Positions 51,175 to 61,123 of a stretch of DNA of 64,000 nucleotides are shown one piece after another. The position numbers and the translations under genes were made by a program. The notes under the pieces are model-generated. The model made no database searches. It saw only the letters and a list, made by a program, of their open reading frames with translations, and was not told where the DNA came from. Source of the DNA: Streptomyces sp. MUM 2J. Its GTDB lineage: Bacteria; Actinomycetota; Actinomycetes; Streptomycetales; Streptomycetaceae. Where the stretch lies: assembly GCF_022414535.1 (NCBI RefSeq), contig NZ_JADWYM010000006.1:186001-250000 (forward strand), written 5' to 3'. Each line of letters begins with the position of its first letter. Position 1 is the first letter of the stretch.

Positions 51175-52488
51175 GTGCTCACCGCGTTCGCCCGGGCGTT
51201 CAGGACGCCCGACCTGCGCAAGAAGCTGCTCTTCACGCTCGGCATCATCGTGGTCTACCGGGTCGGCACCCACGTCCCGATCCCGGGTGTCGACTACAAG
51301 TCCGTCCAGCAGTGCGTGGACGAGGCGTCCGGCAACCAGGGGCTCTTCGGCCTCGTCAACATGTTCAGCGGCGGTGCGCTGCTCCAGATCACGGTCTTCG
51401 CGCTGGGCATCATGCCGTACATCACGGCGAGCATCATCCTGCAGCTGCTGACCGTGGTGATCCCGCGTCTGGAAGCCCTGAAGAAGGAGGGCCAGGCCGG
51501 TACGGCGAAGATCACCCAGTACACCCGGTACCTGACGGTGGCGCTGGCCGTCCTCCAGGGCACGGGCCTGGTGGCCACCGCCCGCAGCGGCGCGCTCTTC
51601 TCCGGTTGCACGGTCGGATCGCAGATCGTCCCGGACCGCACGATCTTCAGCACGATCGTCATGGTCATCTGCATGACCGCCGGTACGGCCGTCGTGATGT
51701 GGCTCGGTGAGCTGATCACCGACCGCGGTATCGGCAACGGCATGTCGATCCTGATGTTCATCTCGATCGCCGCCACCTTCCCGTCCGCCCTCTGGGCCAT
51801 CAAGAAGCAGGGCAACCTGGCGGACGGCTGGATCGAGTTCGGCACCGTCATCGCCGTCGGCCTGGCCATGGTCGGACTGGTGGTCTTCGTCGAGCAGGCA
51901 CAGCGCCGCATCCCCGTGCAGTACGCGAAGCGGATGATCGGACGCCGTTCGTACGGCGGCACGTCCACGTACATCCCGCTGAAGGTGAACCAGGCGGGTG
52001 TGATCCCGGTCATCTTCGCCTCGTCGCTGCTCTACATCCCGGCGCTGGTCGCGCAGTTCTCCGGTGGCAACTCGGAGTGGAAGCAGTGGGTCACTGCCAA
52101 CCTGACCAAGGGCAGCCACCCGATCTACATCACCCTGTACTTCTTGCTCATCGTTTTCTTCGCGTTCTTCTACGTGGCGATCTCCTTCAACCCCGAGGAA
52201 GTCGCCGACAACATGAAGAAGTATGGTGGCTTCATCCCGGGCATCCGGGCTGGCCGACCGACCGCTGAGTACCTCTCCTACGTGCTCAACCGGATCACCT
52301 GGCCGGGTTCGCTGTATCTGGGCCTGATCGCTCTCGTACCGACAATGGCGTTGGTCGGCTTCAACGCGAGCCAGAACTTCCCGTTCGGCGGGACCAGCAT
52401 CCTGATCATCGTGGGTGTCGGCCTCGAGACGGTGAAGCAGATCGAGAGCCAGCTTCAGCAGCGCAATTACGAAGGGTTCCTCCGCTGA
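51175..52488 (+). CDS. secY: Preprotein translocase subunit SecY
   Basis: A 437-residue, ten-helix channel subunit. Begins LTAFARAFRTPDLRKKLLFTLG, with the plug region, SGGALLQITVFALGIMPYITASIILQ and the cytoplasmic loop residues RRSYGGTSTYIPLKVNQAGVIPVIF. GTG at 51175 is preceded by GCAGGAGGC; the frame is open to 51052 but lacks conservation there. Its stop overlaps the adk start by one base (TGATG), so the two are coupled. Works with SecE (3094-3378). Confidence 0.98.
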   Translation: MLTAFARAFRTPDLRKKLLFTLGIIVVYRVGTHVPIPGVDYKSVQQCVDEASGNQGLFGLVNMFSGGALLQITVFALGIMPYITASIILQLLTVVIPRLEALKKEGQAGTAKITQYTRYLTVALAVLQGTGLVATARSGALFSGCTVGSQIVPDRTIFSTIVMVICMTAGTAVVMWLGELITDRGIGNGMSILMFISIAATFPSALWAIKKQGNLADGWIEFGTVIAVGLAMVGLVVFVEQAQRRIPVQYAKRMIGRRSYGGTSTYIPLKVNQAGVIPVIFASSLLYIPALVAQFSGGNSEWKQWVTANLTKGSHPIYITLYFLLIVFFAFFYVAISFNPEEVADNMKKYGGFIPGIRAGRPTAEYLSYVLNRITWPGSLYLGLIALVPTMALVGFNASQNFPFGGTSILIIVGVGLETVKQIESQLQQRNYEGFLR

Positions 52489-53150
52489 TGCGAATCGTCC
52501 TCGTCGGGCCGCCCGGTGCCGGTAAGGGTACGCAGGCCACGCGCCTGGCCGAGAAGCTGCGCGTCCCGCACATCTCCACGGGCGACCTGTTCCGCGCCAA
52601 CATCAGCCAGCAGACGGAGCTCGGGAAACTCGCGAAGTCCTACATGGACGCCGGCAACCTCGTCCCCGACGAGGTGACCATCGCGATGGCCAAGGACCGC
52701 ATGGAGCAGCCCGACGCCGAGAACGGCTTCCTGCTCGACGGCTTCCCGCGCAACGTCTCGCAGGCGGAGGCGCTGGACGAGCTGCTGACCACCGAGCACA
52801 TGAGGCTCGACGCGGTGCTCGACCTGGAGGCCCCCGAGGAGGAGGTCGTCAAGCGGATCGCCGGCCGGCGCATCTGCCGCAACGACGGCTCGCACGTCTT
52901 CCACGAGACGTACAAGAAGCCCACCGCGGCCGGCGTCTGCGACGTCTGCGGGGGTGAGCTCTACCAGCGCGACGACGACTCCGAGGAGACGGTCCGCAAG
53001 CGGCTGGAGGTCTACCACACGCAGACCGAGCCGATCATCGACTACTACAAGGCCCAGGGCCTCGTGGTGACGATCTCGGCGATGGGCCCGGTGGACGAGG
53101 TCACCGAGCGGGCTCTGGGGGCGCTGAAGCGCGAGGGCGACGGCAAGTAG
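52488..53150 (+). CDS. adk: Adenylate kinase
   Basis: A 220-residue nucleoside monophosphate kinase (AMP + ATP to 2 ADP). P-loop GPPGAGKGTQ (7-16), DGFPRN, and a LID domain with RICRNDGSHVFH and GVCDVCGGELYQRDDD. The usual four-Cys zinc site has only three Cys here (the first pair is reduced to one), so metal binding may use His or be absent. Overlaps secY by one base. Confidence 0.97.
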   Translation: MRIVLVGPPGAGKGTQATRLAEKLRVPHISTGDLFRANISQQTELGKLAKSYMDAGNLVPDEVTIAMAKDRMEQPDAENGFLLDGFPRNVSQAEALDELLTTEHMRLDAVLDLEAPEEEVVKRIAGRRICRNDGSHVFHETYKKPTAAGVCDVCGGELYQRDDDSEETVRKRLEVYHTQTEPIIDYYKAQGLVVTISAMGPVDEVTERALGALKREGDGK

Positions 53151-53276
53151 GCAGTGGCCGCCGTCAGGCTTTCCGGCCGTGGCGTCCCCAGGGACGCCAC
53201 GGCCGTAGTGTTGTGTGTGCACGCGTGTGCGTGCAGGTGACCGGTTGACGTGAGTGACGGAGAGCGCAGGCTTTTC

Positions 53277-54113
53277 ATGGTGCAGATCAAGACGCCCGAG
53301 CAGATCGCGAAGATGCGGGCGGCGGGCCTGGTCGTCGCCGCCATCCACGCGGCCACGCGCGAGGCCGCGGTGCCCGGCGCCACGACCAAGGACCTGGACG
53401 AGGTCGCCCGCAAGGTCCTCGCCGAGCACGGCGCGAAGTCGAACTTCCTCGGCTACGGAGGCTTCCCCGCGACGATCTGCACCTCCGTGAACGAGGTGGT
53501 CGTCCACGGCATCCCGTCCGAGGACGTCGTGCTCAAGGACGGCGACGTCATCTCCATCGACTGCGGCGCGATCATCGACGGCTGGCACGGGGACGCCGCG
53601 TACACGGCCTTCGTCGGCTCCGGCCACGCCCCGGAGCTGGTCGAGCTCTCCCGGGTGACCGAGGAGTCGATGTGGGCCGGCATCGCCGCCATGAAGCAGG
53701 GCAACCGGCTGGTCGACATCTCCCGGGCGATCGAGACCTACATCCGCCGCCAGCCGAAGCCGGGTGGCGGCCGCTACGGCATCATCGAGGACTACGGCGG
53801 CCACGGCATCGGCACCGAGATGCACATGGACCCGCACCTGCTGAACTACGTGGAGCGCAGGAGGGGCAAGGGCCCGAAGCTGGTCCCCGGGTTCTGCCTG
53901 GCCATCGAGCCGATGGTCTCCCTCGGCACTCCGCGCACGGAGGTCCTGCAGGACGACTGGACGGTCATCACGACCGACGGCACCTGGTCCTCGCACTGGG
54001 AGCACTCCATCGCCCTCACGGAACAGGGCCCGCTGGTGCTGACCGCTCCCGACGGCGGCCGGGCGAAGCTCGCCGAGTACGGCATCACCGCGGCACCGGA
54101 TCCCCTTGCGTGA
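53277..54113 (+). CDS. map: Methionine aminopeptidase
   Basis: A 278-residue type I-like MetAP that removes N-terminal Met from nascent proteins. Metal ligands Asp95 and Asp106 lie in SIDCGAIIDGWHGD, with the later His in GGHGIGTEMH and Glu in AIEPMVSLG and the final SHWEHSIALTE. The ATG at 53277 matches Streptomyces homologues (MVQIKTPEQIAKMR); a GTG at 53250 has a better-spaced GGAG but adds nine unconserved residues. Lies after adk, with 126 bases between. Confidence 0.96.
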   Translation: MVQIKTPEQIAKMRAAGLVVAAIHAATREAAVPGATTKDLDEVARKVLAEHGAKSNFLGYGGFPATICTSVNEVVVHGIPSEDVVLKDGDVISIDCGAIIDGWHGDAAYTAFVGSGHAPELVELSRVTEESMWAGIAAMKQGNRLVDISRAIETYIRRQPKPGGGRYGIIEDYGGHGIGTEMHMDPHLLNYVERRRGKGPKLVPGFCLAIEPMVSLGTPRTEVLQDDWTVITTDGTWSSHWEHSIALTEQGPLVLTAPDGGRAKLAEYGITAAPDPLA

Positions 54114-54276
54114 CGATCGGCATGACGATCTCGTCCGCTGGGCACACTTTCTCAATTCGTCTTTCCGGGTGTGCTGACGTAGACTGACTCGTCGGCTCTT
54201 GTGCACCCGCATGTCCGCATGCTCACCAACGGTGCACGCCAGAGTCGATCAAGGTAGTCGATTCGAAGGGCGAAGC

Positions 54277-54498
54277 GTGGCCAAGAAGCAAGGTGCCATC
54301 GAGATCGAGGGCACTGTCGTCGAGTCTCTGCCGAACGCCATGTTCAAGGTCGAGCTCCAGAACGGCCACCAGGTCCTGGCACACATCAGCGGCAAGATGC
54401 GTATGCACTACATCCGCATCCTCCCTGACGACCGGGTCGTGGTGGAGCTGTCTCCGTACGACCTGACGCGTGGCCGGATCGTCTACCGCTACAAGTAG
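54277..54498 (+). CDS. infA: Translation initiation factor IF-1
   Basis: A 73-residue S1/OB-fold factor that blocks the A site during initiation. [24 protein letters not shown] to [11 protein letters not shown] is a full match. GTG start with GAAGGGCGAAGC upstream. TAGACT about 100 bases upstream could be its -10. Confidence 0.98.
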   Translation: MAKKQGAIEIEGTVVESLPNAMFKVELQNGHQVLAHISGKMRMHYIRILPDDRVVVELSPYDLTRGRIVYRYK

Positions 54499-54563
54499 AT
54501 CTTGCCCACGTCCCGCGCCCGTCGCGGGGCCGCCGGCAACTGACCCGGAGAACCTCACATCCC

Positions 54564-54677
54564 ATGAAGGTCAAGCCGAGCGTCAAGAAGATCTGCGACA
54601 AGTGCAGGGTGATCCGCCGCCACGGTCGGGTCATGGTCATCTGCGAGAACCCGCGCCACAAGCAGCGCCAGGGCTGA
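54564..54677 (+). CDS. rpmJ: 50S ribosomal protein L36
   Basis: A 37-residue zinc-ribbon protein, [20 protein letters not shown] and onward, with Cys11, Cys14, Cys27 and His32 as the metal site. Short enough to be missed by length filters. 65 bases after infA; GGAGAACC upstream. Confidence 0.97.
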   Translation: MKVKPSVKKICDKCRVIRRHGRVMVICENPRHKQRQG

Positions 54678-54873
54678 CGCACGACCACACCCTCTGCACC
54701 TCTGTGGCAGAGACTTCGCGCGACGCGAGCTGAATATGTACATACGCAGGGCCCGAGCCGTCCCCGACGACTCGACACCCCCGGCTCGGAGGCCGGGGAC
54801 CCAGTCCGTACCTGACACGGCGGCTGGGAACCGGCTCTGCGGAAGACCTCCGAAGATCACCAGGAGCCATTGA

Positions 54874-55254
54874 ATGGCACGCGTTTCCGGTGTCGACATC
54901 CCGCGCGAAAAGCGCGTGGAGGTCGCCCTCACCTACGTGTTCGGCATCGGCCGGACCCTTTCCCAGCAGACGCTGGCTGCCACCGGCGTCGACCCGAACA
55001 CCCGCGTGCGCGACCTCTCCGAGGAGCAGCTCGTCGCGATCCGCGAGTACGTCGACAACAACGTCAAGACCGAGGGTGACCTCCGTCGCGAGATCCAGGC
55101 CGACATCCGCCGCAAGGTCGAGATCGGCTGCTACCAGGGTCTGCGGCACCGCCGCGGTCTGCCCGTCCGCGGTCAGCGCACCAGCACCAACGCTCGTACC
55201 CGCAAGGGCCCGCGTCGCGCCATCGCCGGCAAGAAGAAGCCGGGCAAGAAGTAG
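54874..55254 (+). CDS. rpsM: 30S ribosomal protein S13
   Basis: A 126-residue S13 of the head, contacting P-site tRNA. Starts [20 protein letters not shown], ends with the basic [17 protein letters not shown] tail. CCAGGAGCC upstream. First gene of the alpha operon portion after a 196-base spacer. Confidence 0.98.
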   Translation: MARVSGVDIPREKRVEVALTYVFGIGRTLSQQTLAATGVDPNTRVRDLSEEQLVAIREYVDNNVKTEGDLRREIQADIRRKVEIGCYQGLRHRRGLPVRGQRTSTNARTRKGPRRAIAGKKKPGKK

Positions 55255-55318
55255 TCCGCAGCGGACACCTGTCCACGGTCTTCGCTGTAGGACCGACCAC
55301 CTCCTCAGGAGTTAAGAC

Positions 55319-55723
55319 ATGCCCCCCAAGGGACGTCAGGGCGCTGCCAAGAAGGTGCGCCGCAAGGAAAAGAAGAACGTCGCTCACGGCCACGCCCACA
55401 TCAAGAGCACGTTCAACAACACCATCGTGTCGATCACGGACCCGTCCGGCAACGTGATCTCCTGGGCCTCCGCCGGCCACGTCGGCTTCAAGGGCTCCCG
55501 GAAGTCCACGCCGTTCGCCGCGCAGATGGCCGCCGAGTCGGCTGCCCGCCGCGCCCAGGAGCACGGCATGCGCAAGGTCGACGTGTTCGTCAAGGGTCCG
55601 GGCTCCGGCCGTGAGACCGCGATCCGCTCCCTGCAGGCCACGGGCCTCGAGGTCGGCTCCATCCAGGACGTCACCCCGACCCCGCACAACGGCTGCCGCC
55701 CGCCGAAGCGCCGCCGCGTCTGA
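55319..55723 (+). CDS. rpsK: 30S ribosomal protein S11
   Basis: A 134-residue S11 on the platform. Contains [22 protein letters not shown] and the C-terminal [22 protein letters not shown] precedes the ATG. Confidence 0.98.
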   Translation: MPPKGRQGAAKKVRRKEKKNVAHGHAHIKSTFNNTIVSITDPSGNVISWASAGHVGFKGSRKSTPFAAQMAAESAARRAQEHGMRKVDVFVKGPGSGRETAIRSLQATGLEVGSIQDVTPTPHNGCRPPKRRRV

Positions 55724-55747
55724 CGCACGGCTGCCTCAGGGCTTTTC

Positions 55748-55782
55748 CGGGCGGTACGTCCCCTCGTGGGCCGTACCGCCCG
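55748..55782 (+). terminator. Hairpin between rpsK and rpoA
   Basis: Perfect 11-bp arms CGGGCGGTACG (55748-55758) and CGTACCGCCCG (55772-55782) with a 13-base loop. It may partly terminate rpsMK or modulate rpoA. Confidence 0.65.
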
Positions 55783-55871
55783 TACCCTTGCAGTACCCCC
55801 GTGCTTTCCGGGCGCGGGTTCCGTCGGGCGTCATATAGCGGGCGTCCACGACTGAAGGATCTGATCCACAC

Positions 55872-56894
55872 ATGCTGATCGCTCAGCGTCCCTCGTTGAC
55901 CGAAGAGGTCGTCGACGAGTTCCGCTCCCGGTTCGTGATCGAGCCGCTGGAGCCGGGCTTCGGCTACACCCTCGGCAACTCCCTGCGTCGTACGCTCCTC
56001 TCCTCGATCCCGGGTGCGGCGGTCACGTCCATCCGCATCGACGGCGTTCTGCACGAGTTCACCACCGTGCCGGGTGTCAAGGAGGACGTCACCGACCTCA
56101 TCCTCAACATCAAGCAGCTGGTCGTCTCCTCCGAGCACGACGAGCCGGTCGTGATGTACCTGCGCAAGCAGGGTCCGGGTCTCGTCACCGCCGCCGACAT
56201 CGCGCCCCCGGCCGGTGTCGAGGTGCACAACCCCGACCTCGTCCTCGCCACGCTCAACGGCAAGGGCAAGCTGGAGATGGAGCTGACCGTCGAGCGCGGT
56301 CGCGGCTACGTCTCCGCCGTGCAGAACAAGCAGGTGGGTCAGGAGATCGGCCGCATCCCGGTCGACTCGATCTACTCGCCGGTTCTCAAGGTCACCTACA
56401 AGGTCGAGGCGACCCGTGTCGAGCAGCGCACCGACTTCGACAAGCTGATCGTCGACGTCGAGACCAAGCAGGCGATGCGTCCGCGTGACGCCATGGCCTC
56501 CGCCGGCAAGACCCTGGTCGAGCTGTTCGGTCTCGCCCGCGAGCTGAACATCGACGCCGAGGGCATCGACATGGGTCCGTCCCCGACGGACGCCGCACTC
56601 GCCGCCGACCTGGCACTGCCGATCGAGGAGCTGGAGCTCACGGTCCGCTCCTACAACTGCCTCAAGCGTGAGGGCATCCACTCCGTGGGTGAGCTCGTCG
56701 CCCGCTCCGAGGCCGACCTGCTGGACATCCGCAACTTCGGTGCGAAGTCCATCGACGAGGTCAAGGCGAAGCTGGCCGGCATGGGCCTGGCCCTGAAGGA
56801 CAGCCCGCCCGGATTCGACCCGACCGCCGCCGCCGACGCCTTCGGCGCCGACGACGACGCGGACGCCGGGTTCGTGGAGACCGAGCAGTACTGA
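55872..56894 (+). CDS. rpoA: RNA polymerase alpha subunit
   Basis: A 340-residue alpha subunit. N-terminal dimerisation domain ([42 protein letters not shown]), linker, and C-terminal DNA/activator domain ([38 protein letters not shown]) with an acidic tail. The ATG at 55872 lies 148 bases after rpsK, past the hairpin. Confidence 0.98.
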   Translation: MLIAQRPSLTEEVVDEFRSRFVIEPLEPGFGYTLGNSLRRTLLSSIPGAAVTSIRIDGVLHEFTTVPGVKEDVTDLILNIKQLVVSSEHDEPVVMYLRKQGPGLVTAADIAPPAGVEVHNPDLVLATLNGKGKLEMELTVERGRGYVSAVQNKQVGQEIGRIPVDSIYSPVLKVTYKVEATRVEQRTDFDKLIVDVETKQAMRPRDAMASAGKTLVELFGLARELNIDAEGIDMGPSPTDAALAADLALPIEELELTVRSYNCLKREGIHSVGELVARSEADLLDIRNFGAKSIDEVKAKLAGMGLALKDSPPGFDPTAAADAFGADDDADAGFVETEQY

Positions 56895-56934
56895 CGGCTC
56901 GGGACCCACGGTCCGTACCCGGGGGCGCCGGGCG

Positions 56935-56957
56935 CAGAGCCCGGCGCGCCCACGTGG
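56935..56957 (+). terminator. Hairpins in the rpoA-rplQ spacer
   Basis: GCGCCGGGC (56935-56943) pairs with GCCCGGCGC (56949-56957), loop GCAGA; further short GC stems (CGCCCC/GGGGCG near 57000-57015) follow. They could separate rpoA from rplQ but rplQ has no obvious promoter of its own. Confidence 0.5.
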
Positions 56958-57099
56958 CGGAGCCGCACGATCGAGTGGCTCCGCACCCCTTCCGGGATCG
57001 CCCCTGCGGGGCGCTCCCGGATCTCCGACAGGCGACCGCCTGCTCGGATACTGACTCCGGTACCTGATACGGCCGGGGCAGACCCACAGGAGAAGAACC

Positions 57100-57594
57100 A
57101 TGCCGAAGCCCACCAAGGGTGCCCGTCTGGGCGGCAGCGCCGCGCACGAGAAGCTGCTCCTCGCCAACCTGGCGAAGAGCCTCTTCGAGCACGGCCGCAT
57201 CACCACCACCGAGGCGAAGGCCCGCCGCCTGCGCCCGTACGCCGAGCGTCTGATCACCAAGGCGAAGAAGGGCGACCTTCACAACCGCCGCCAGGTGCTC
57301 CAGGTCATCACGGACAAGGGCGTCGTCCACACGCTCTTCACCGAGATCGGCCCGCGCTACGAGAACCGTCCGGGTGGCTACACCCGCATCACCAAGATCG
57401 GCAACCGTCGTGGCGACAACGCGCCCATGGCGGTCATCGAGCTGGTCGAGGCGCTGACGGTGCAGCAGAAGGCCGTCGGCGAGGCCGAGGCCGCCACCAA
57501 GCGTGCGGTCAAGGAGGCCGAGGAGGTCAAGGCGGAGGAGACCACCGAGGCTCCGGCCGAGGAGGCCGCCGCCGAGGAGTCCAAGGACGCCTGA
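57100..57594 (+). CDS. rplQ: 50S ribosomal protein L17
   Basis: A 164-residue L17. Core [45 protein letters not shown]; residues after about 118 are an Ala/Glu-rich helical tail typical of actinomycetes. CAGGAGAAG upstream of the ATG. Confidence 0.98.
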   Translation: MPKPTKGARLGGSAAHEKLLLANLAKSLFEHGRITTTEAKARRLRPYAERLITKAKKGDLHNRRQVLQVITDKGVVHTLFTEIGPRYENRPGGYTRITKIGNRRGDNAPMAVIELVEALTVQQKAVGEAEAATKRAVKEAEEVKAEETTEAPAEEAAAEESKDA

Positions 57595-57611
57595 GGTCAC
57601 GCCTCGCGCTG

Positions 57612-57641
57612 AGCGGGTCCGCCCTTTTGGGCGGGCCCGCT
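57612..57641 (+). terminator. Terminator between rplQ and truA
   Basis: A 13-bp stem (57612-57624 with 57629-57641, one G-T pair) with loop TTTT, followed by TTCG. Confidence 0.75.
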
Positions 57642-57666
57642 TTCGCGTACCTGAGAGGATTCCGGT

Positions 57667-58524
57667 GTGAGTGACGAAGTACAGCCCGGGCATGTCCGCA
57701 TCCGCCTCGACCTGGCCTACGACGGCACCGGCTTCCACGGCTGGGCCAAGCAGGCCGGCGGGAAGCGGACCGTGCAGGGCGAGATCGAGGACGCGCTGCG
57801 CACGGTGACCCGGTCCCCGCGGACGTACGAGCTGACGGTCGCCGGGCGGACGGACGCCGGGGTGCACGCGCGGGGACAGGCGGCGCACGTCGATCTGCCG
57901 CGCGAGGTGTGGGCGGAGCACAAGGAGAAGCTGCTCAAGCGGCTCGCAGGGAGGCTCGACCGGGACGTGCGGGTGTGGGCGCTGCGCGAGGCGCCGGGCG
58001 GCTTCAACGCCCGGTTCTCGGCGATCTGGCGCCGCTACGCCTACCGGGTCACCGACAACCCGGGGGGCGTGGACCCGCTGCTGCGCAACCACGTGCTGTG
58101 GCACGACTGGCCGCTCGACGTGGACGCCATGAACGAGGCGGCCCGGCACCTGCTCGGCGAGCACGACTTCGCCGCGTACTGCAAGAAGCGGGAGGGCGCG
58201 ACCACCATCCGCACGCTCCAGGAGCTGAGCCTGGAACGCGGCGACGACGGGATCGTCACCGCCACCGTGCGGGCCGACGCCTTCTGCCACAACATGGTCC
58301 GCTCGCTGATCGGCGCCCTGCTGTTCGTCGGCGACGGGCACCGGGGATCCGAGTGGCCGGGCAAGGTGCTCGCTGCGGGTGTGCGGGACTCGGCCGTGCA
58401 TGTCGTACGGCCGCACGGGCTGACGCTGGAGGAGGTCGGTTACCCGGCCGACGAGCTGTTGGCCGCGCGCAGCCGGGAGGCCCGGAACAAGCGGTCGCTG
58501 CCGCCGCGCGGGGGCTGCTGCTGA
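57667..58524 (+). CDS. truA: tRNA pseudouridine(38-40) synthase TruA
   Basis: A 285-residue enzyme that isomerises uridines 38-40 in tRNA anticodon stems. Motif [18 protein letters not shown], catalytic Asp63 in [12 protein letters not shown], and [14 protein letters not shown] near the C-terminus. The tail ends in a Cys pair (GGCC). GTG start with GAGAGGA upstream. 72 bases after rplQ, beyond a terminator. Confidence 0.96.
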   Translation: MSDEVQPGHVRIRLDLAYDGTGFHGWAKQAGGKRTVQGEIEDALRTVTRSPRTYELTVAGRTDAGVHARGQAAHVDLPREVWAEHKEKLLKRLAGRLDRDVRVWALREAPGGFNARFSAIWRRYAYRVTDNPGGVDPLLRNHVLWHDWPLDVDAMNEAARHLLGEHDFAAYCKKREGATTIRTLQELSLERGDDGIVTATVRADAFCHNMVRSLIGALLFVGDGHRGSEWPGKVLAAGVRDSAVHVVRPHGLTLEEVGYPADELLAARSREARNKRSLPPRGGCC

Positions 58525-58642
58525 GCGGTGCGCCGGGCGGCCCGCGCCGCTGCCCCGGCTTCCCGCGCGGGGCCGGCCGCCGCGCCCGCCCGACGGTGCC
58601 CGGGTGCGGTGCCGTCGGGCCGCGCGGGCGCCGGTCCCGGCA

Positions 58643-59521
58643 CTACTGCTGGGCCGACGCCGACGCCTGGGCCTCGCCGCGGCGGTGGATCTGGCGGAAG
58701 GCGAAGTCGGCGAGGTCGTCGCCGGTGCCGAAGACCTTGGTGTCCTTCGCCGTCACGTCCTCGCCGCTGGTGAAGCCGGAGAGTGTGAAGTAGGCGTAGC
58801 GGCCGTAGGCGTTGGTGGTGGAACGGCACACGGCGCCGTTGCAGAAGTTCTTCACGCCCTTGCCGGACAGCGCCGTCACGATGCTCTTGGTGTCGGCCTG
58901 CTTCTTGGCCTTCAGGGCCTGTGCCTCGGTGTCGAACACGGCCACGCCGACGGTCGACGCGATGCCGTCGACGGAGTAGGTGACGCGTATCAGGCGGGTG
59001 CAGCCGTTGGCGGTGAGCACCCTCGGCAGGGTGCCTCCGGCGGCCGTGGCGCACTTCGTGGTGTCGGCCTCCGGGCCCTTCTTGTAGACCGTGGAGCCGA
59101 CGGTCAGCTGCGTGCCCGGGAAGAGCAGGGCGGGGGAGAGCGGCGCGGTGTCCTTCTGCCTGCTGGAGACGAAGTCCTTCGGGTCCAGCGGCGGTGGCGC
59201 ACTGGTCGGCTCGAAGGAGGGCGCGGTGGCGGTCTCGCTGGGCAGGGACGCGGTGGACGGCAGGGCGACGGGGCCGTCGGGGTCCGGGCTGCCGTTCGCC
59301 GACACCACGGCCACGGCGACGGCCGCGCCGACGGCCAGCGTGGCGGCCACGCCGCCCCCGACGAACAGCATCCGCCGCCGCTTGGTGCGGGCCTCGGACG
59401 CATCGGCGAGCGCCGCCCAGTCCGGTGTGTCGCCGGCGCCCTCGCCGCTCCAGCCCTGCTGGGACTGCGGTTTCCAGGGATCCCACTGGGACTGCTGAGG
59501 TCCCCCCTGCCCAAAGCTCAT
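58643..59521 (-). CDS. Membrane-anchored extracytoplasmic protein, unknown
   Basis: A 292-residue protein with a Gln/Trp-rich cytoplasmic N-terminus (SFGQGGPQQSQWDPWKPQSQQ), one membrane helix (about 52-74, MLFVGGGVAATLAVGAAVAVAVV), a Ser/Pro-rich linker and a C-terminal domain with four Cys (TKCATAAGG, TANGCTRLIRVTYS, NFCNGAVCRST). It is thus a single-pass protein with an outer domain; no catalytic motif is recognised. The ATG at 59521 has AGGA 8 bases upstream. Convergent with truA, divergent from rplM. Confidence 0.75.
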   Translation of the reverse strand: MSFGQGGPQQSQWDPWKPQSQQGWSGEGAGDTPDWAALADASEARTKRRRMLFVGGGVAATLAVGAAVAVAVVSANGSPDPDGPVALPSTASLPSETATAPSFEPTSAPPPLDPKDFVSSRQKDTAPLSPALLFPGTQLTVGSTVYKKGPEADTTKCATAAGGTLPRVLTANGCTRLIRVTYSVDGIASTVGVAVFDTEAQALKAKKQADTKSIVTALSGKGVKNFCNGAVCRSTTNAYGRYAYFTLSGFTSGEDVTAKDTKVFGTGDDLADFAFRQIHRRGEAQASASAQQ

Positions 59522-59651
59522 GGGGCGCATCCTAGACCGGTGTCCCGACGCGCCATGTCCGGGCTGGACGACGGGGCCGGCCCCGCGGTACCGGGGGCGG
59601 CCCGGGCGGGGCAGCAGCGGGGCGGGGCGCCGTGCGTGGTGAGGGGCCGTT

Positions 59652-59680
59652 TTGACCCCTCAGGGGCGCCCCGGTATTCT
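59652..59680 (+). promoter_or_regulatory. Promoter of rplM-rpsI
   Basis: TTGACC (59652-59657), 17 bases, TATTCT (59675-59680): the same boxes as the rpsJ promoter. Leader about 170 bases. Confidence 0.75.
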
Positions 59681-59859
59681 GCTTGTTCGTTGTGTATTGG
59701 CTTGCTCATTCTCACGGGACGGGCCCTTACACCGGTCCACCGGGCCGATGACCAGCGATCCCACGTTTGCGGTATGCGTCGCCGCCGTGCGATCGAGGCT
59801 GTCGTGATCGTTTCGGTGACCTGTTCAGGACCATTCACTCGAAGCGAAGGCTACGAACC

Positions 59860-60303
59860 GTGCGTACGTACAGCCCCAAGCCCGGCGATGTGACGCGCCA
59901 GTGGCACGTCATCGACGCTCAGGACGTCGTCCTGGGTCGTCTCGCCACCACCGCCGCCACCCTTCTGCGGGGCAAGCACAAGCCGATCTACGCGCCGCAC
60001 GTCGACGCTGGTGACTTCGTCATCATCATCAACGCCGACAAGGTGCACCTCTCCGGCAACAAGCGGACCCAGAAGATGGCGTACCGCCACTCCGGTTACC
60101 CGGGTGGTCTGCGCTCCGTCCGTTACGACGAGCTGCTCGAGAAGAACCCCGAGAAGGCCATCGAGAAGGCCGTCAAGGGCATGCTCCCCAAGAACTCCCT
60201 GGGCCGTCAGATGCTCTCGAAGCTGAAGGTCTACAAGGGTGACCAGCACCCGCACGCTGCGCAGCAGCCGGTGCCGTTCGAGATCACCCAGGTCGCGCAG
60301 TAA
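59860..60303 (+). CDS. rplM: 50S ribosomal protein L13
   Basis: A 147-residue L13, an early assembly protein. [20 protein letters not shown], then [22 protein letters not shown] start at 59860 with GCGAAGG upstream; the open frame continues upstream to 59767 only as leader. Operon with rpsI, 42 bases downstream. Confidence 0.98.
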   Translation: MRTYSPKPGDVTRQWHVIDAQDVVLGRLATTAATLLRGKHKPIYAPHVDAGDFVIIINADKVHLSGNKRTQKMAYRHSGYPGGLRSVRYDELLEKNPEKAIEKAVKGMLPKNSLGRQMLSKLKVYKGDQHPHAAQQPVPFEITQVAQ

Positions 60304-60345
60304 GTCCGGCCACCCCCTAAGACTGAAGAGAATCTGAGGAGAATC

Positions 60346-60858
60346 GTGGCCGAGACCACTGCCGAGCAGCCGCTCGAAGAGCTTGACATCGACAGCTACA
60401 CCACCGAGTCCGAGGTCCCCGTCGAGGGTGAGTACACCTCGGAGTCCCTCGCCTCCGCCTTCGGCGAGCCCCAGCCGGCCGCCGGCCTGGGCCGCCGCAA
60501 GAACGCCATCGCCCGCGTCCGGATCATTCCGGGCACCGGCAAGTGGAAGATCAACGGTCGCACCCTTGAGGACTACTTCCCGAACAAGGTGCACCAGCAG
60601 GAAGTGAACGAGCCCTTCAAGGTGCTCGAACTCGACGGCCGTTACGACGTCGTCGCCCGGATCTCCGGCGGCGGTGTCTCCGGCCAGGCCGGCGCGCTGC
60701 GTCTCGGTGTCGCCCGCGCCCTGAACGAGGCGGACGTGGACAACAACCGCGGCCCGCTGAAGAAGGCCGGCTTCCTGAAGCGCGACGACCGTGCGGTCGA
60801 GCGGAAGAAGGCCGGTCTGAAGAAGGCCCGCAAGGCTCCGCAGTACAGCAAGCGCTAA
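60346..60858 (+). CDS. rpsI: 30S ribosomal protein S9
   Basis: A 170-residue S9 whose C-terminal KR contacts P-site tRNA. The S9 domain starts at about residue 48 ([21 protein letters not shown]); residues 1-45 are an acidic extension usual in actinomycetes but absent from E. coli. GTG start with TGAGGAG upstream. Confidence 0.98.
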   Translation: MAETTAEQPLEELDIDSYTTESEVPVEGEYTSESLASAFGEPQPAAGLGRRKNAIARVRIIPGTGKWKINGRTLEDYFPNKVHQQEVNEPFKVLELDGRYDVVARISGGGVSGQAGALRLGVARALNEADVDNNRGPLKKAGFLKRDDRAVERKKAGLKKARKAPQYSKR

Positions 60859-60931
60859 AGCTTCGCTGCCTGCTCGTACGTTCTCGGGGATCTGGAGCCG
60901 ACACCTCGTATCCTGGTCCCCTTGCGTACTC

Positions 60932-60973
60932 CGAACGCCCCGGCGGCACGCCCATGTGCCGCCGGGGCGTTCG
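60932..60973 (+). terminator. Terminator after rpsI
   Basis: Perfect 18-bp arms, 60932-60949 and 60956-60973, with loop GCCCAT, followed by TCTATC. Confidence 0.9.
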
Positions 60974-61123
60974 TCTATCACAGCCTTCGGGCGTATAACA
61001 GCACAAGACGTTGAGCTGCTTGTGCGATCGGATGTCCGGGCGGTGCAGGCCCGGAACGGGACCCCTGTGCACGGGCCGCACCCGCACGGGCGACCGTGAC
61101 TGACGCTTCCTGTAGGAGGACAC